In this document: in pieces, positions 62,754 through 64,000 of the stretch
Layout: each line of letters begins with the position of its first letter
Numbering within the stretch: position 1 is the first letter of the stretch
Assembly (NCBI GenBank): GCA_022316685.1
Contig: JAKJHU010000067.1
Span: forward strand, 2,325,001-2,389,000
DNA length: 64,000 nt
Direction of reading: 5' to 3'
Origin: Progne subis subis
Lineage: Eukaryota; Chordata; Aves; Passeriformes; Hirundinidae
Position numbers and translations under genes: made by a program
The notes under the pieces: model-generated
Told to the model about the DNA's origin: nothing
What the model saw: the letters and a program-made list of their open reading frames with translations, nothing else
Database searches by the model: none

Positions 62754-62785
62754 AAAACAAACACCACCAAAACAAACACAAAACA
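62680..62785. repeat. (AAAAC)n, poly(A), then A/C-only tract
   Basis: Six or more AAAAC units, then about 36 uninterrupted A (62717-62752), then ACAAAACAAACACC-type sequence. K- and F-rich frames on the two strands are artefacts. Confidence 0.93.
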
Positions 62786-63625
62786 CCCTTTTGTACCAGT
62801 GACATTTCCAGCACAACAGCTCTGCCTCTCTTCTCATGAAGAGAGGATCTAAGGATGAAGGAAATAAACTAAAGACAATGAGACATACAAGTACCCCCAC
62901 ATTTCTCTGAAAATTTAAGGCATCTTTATGCAATTCATTTGTATCTTCAGGAATGTACTTAATTCAGGGAGTTGAAATAGCACTAGTCTATGTCTTCAGT
63001 CTCATATATATGTAGATATACATATCTATAAAAATCACTAGATCATGAGAAAAGTTATCTTCAAATTATAAGTTAATTCAGGTAAAGTTTCTTCTCTATA
63101 GAGTGGATATTTTCTCCTATTTACCTAAAAAATAAGATGTTGCAAGTTCTGTAACATATGCCAGCAGTTGTAAGAATTAAAGGGCTTTCAAAGACTTTCA
63201 GTGGCAGATAACCCTTCAAAATTTATTCTACAAATCATTCTACAAAATTAGCTCTTCAAAGTCAACTATTATTGTTTCTTAATTTTCTAAATTATATTCA
63301 TGTAATGAACTGTATAATAAAATTCTATTTATTTTTGGGTTTAGTCTTACGTGTTGTTAGCAGTATTGTTTAAAGAACTCCTTCTCAATACCAGTGTGAG
63401 TAGAATACTAATTACTGAAACATACACTGCAAAAATGGGTTTTTTGGCATGAAATTGTCTGTATTCTAGAGACTAGTGGGAAGTTGCTCCAGGATAAAAT
63501 ATTGAAAAATAAGAACTCTTGAGACATAAGATTCCATCAATTCTCAAAGTAAACCCAAACCAGAAACTTTTTCTTCCTGTCAGACAGGGAAATAAGGGAA
63601 ATAAATATTTTCTCCTTTCTCATTT

Positions 63626-63627
<2 letters not shown>

Positions 63628-63675
<48 letters not shown>

Positions 63676-63709
63676 TTATCTTAAAAAACAAACAAACAAA
63701 CAAACAAAC
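63628..63709. repeat. Poly(A), then (AAAC)n
   Basis: An A run of about 44 bases (63628-63671), 11 unique bases, then AAAC units to about 63709. Confidence 0.93.
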
Positions 63710-64000
63710 CCCGACCATTTTTGAAGAGATGCTTTCAGGATGAAAGATTTTTTACAGCACATCTTGTCTCCTGATAAGCAGTCATTTAGGACGATGTAGA
63801 TACTGCAGCCCTGATTTGTTAAAGGTTTATAACTGCCCAGTAAAGTGTAAAACAGTGAGCCAAGCAGTAAAATAGTGAATGGATGGATCCAGTCAGGATT
63901 TTTAAGATTACTGTTAAATGTCCAATATACCAGGTTTTAAACTTCCTGAAAGCTAACATCTCCCTCAGCATAAACTTGTAAAAGCAGAGTAATCTTGGTT

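Larger units (their letters stand above)
59015..64000. other. Unique AT-rich DNA, no gene recognised
   Basis: Contains A/C tracts at about 59764-59802 and 62680-62785 and a poly(A) at 63628-63671 followed by (AAAC)n. Frames at 61922-62113 and 62165-62380 show no known domain. Confidence 0.55.

Noticed and set aside
62617..62933. Lysine-rich and phenylalanine-rich frames on opposite strands
   Set aside because: Both are translations of the (AAAAC)n/poly(A) tract.
1..64000. CRISPR arrays, operons, prokaryotic promoters, tRNA or rRNA genes
   Set aside because: No regularly spaced repeats, no dense same-strand gene order and no cloverleaf or rRNA-like segments were seen. The repeats are eukaryotic.

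Overview
The window looks like AT-rich, gene-poor vertebrate DNA, most likely from a bird and probably a songbird. I infer this from four CR1 (chicken repeat 1) LINE fragments, several avian-style LTRs, many A/T homopolymers and GT- or AC-only low-complexity tracts, and the absence of any convincing protein-coding gene. No rRNA, tRNA, CRISPR array, operon or prokaryotic signal was seen. Nearly all open frames of 60-145 codons look like chance frames, translated simple repeats or frames inside transposable elements.

Layout. 1-10250: unique AT-rich DNA with a CR1 3'-end scrap (about 2640-2745, +), a decayed CR1 reverse-transcriptase fragment (about 6040-6400, +) and G/T-only tracts. 10253-10782: an old avian ERVL-like LTR (-). 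10783-18400: unique DNA with GT/AC microsatellites and a candidate conserved noncoding block (about 15340-15900). 18415-19300: a GC-richer LTR-like island bounded by a 10-bp direct repeat. 20560-20965: AT/TG microsatellite, poly(T) and a CR1 3' end (-). 22855-22960: a CR1 scrap (-). 29602-31102: a 1.5-kb solo-LTR candidate (+) with a 5-bp target-site duplication (TSD). 32747-32852: (TTCC)n. 33290-33884: a probable LTR (-). 40158-43061: a 2.9-kb endogenous retrovirus (-) with paired 332-bp LTRs, 6-bp TSD, PBS, PPT, a broken betaretrovirus-like gag and an integrase-end remnant. 51514-52051: a solo LTR (-) with 5-bp TSD. 58450-59010: an old CR1 (-). The rest is unique intergenic or intronic DNA.

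The best-defined object is the retroviral element. It kept both LTRs, the priming sites and gag pieces, but lost most of the capsid N-terminal half, almost all of pro-pol and any env. It is a non-coding relic. No host gene can be assembled. Two weak exon-like segments (56143-56279 + and 32522-32704 -) and several palindrome-bearing or conserved-looking noncoding blocks are flagged for checking. No new biological system is evident beyond these leads.
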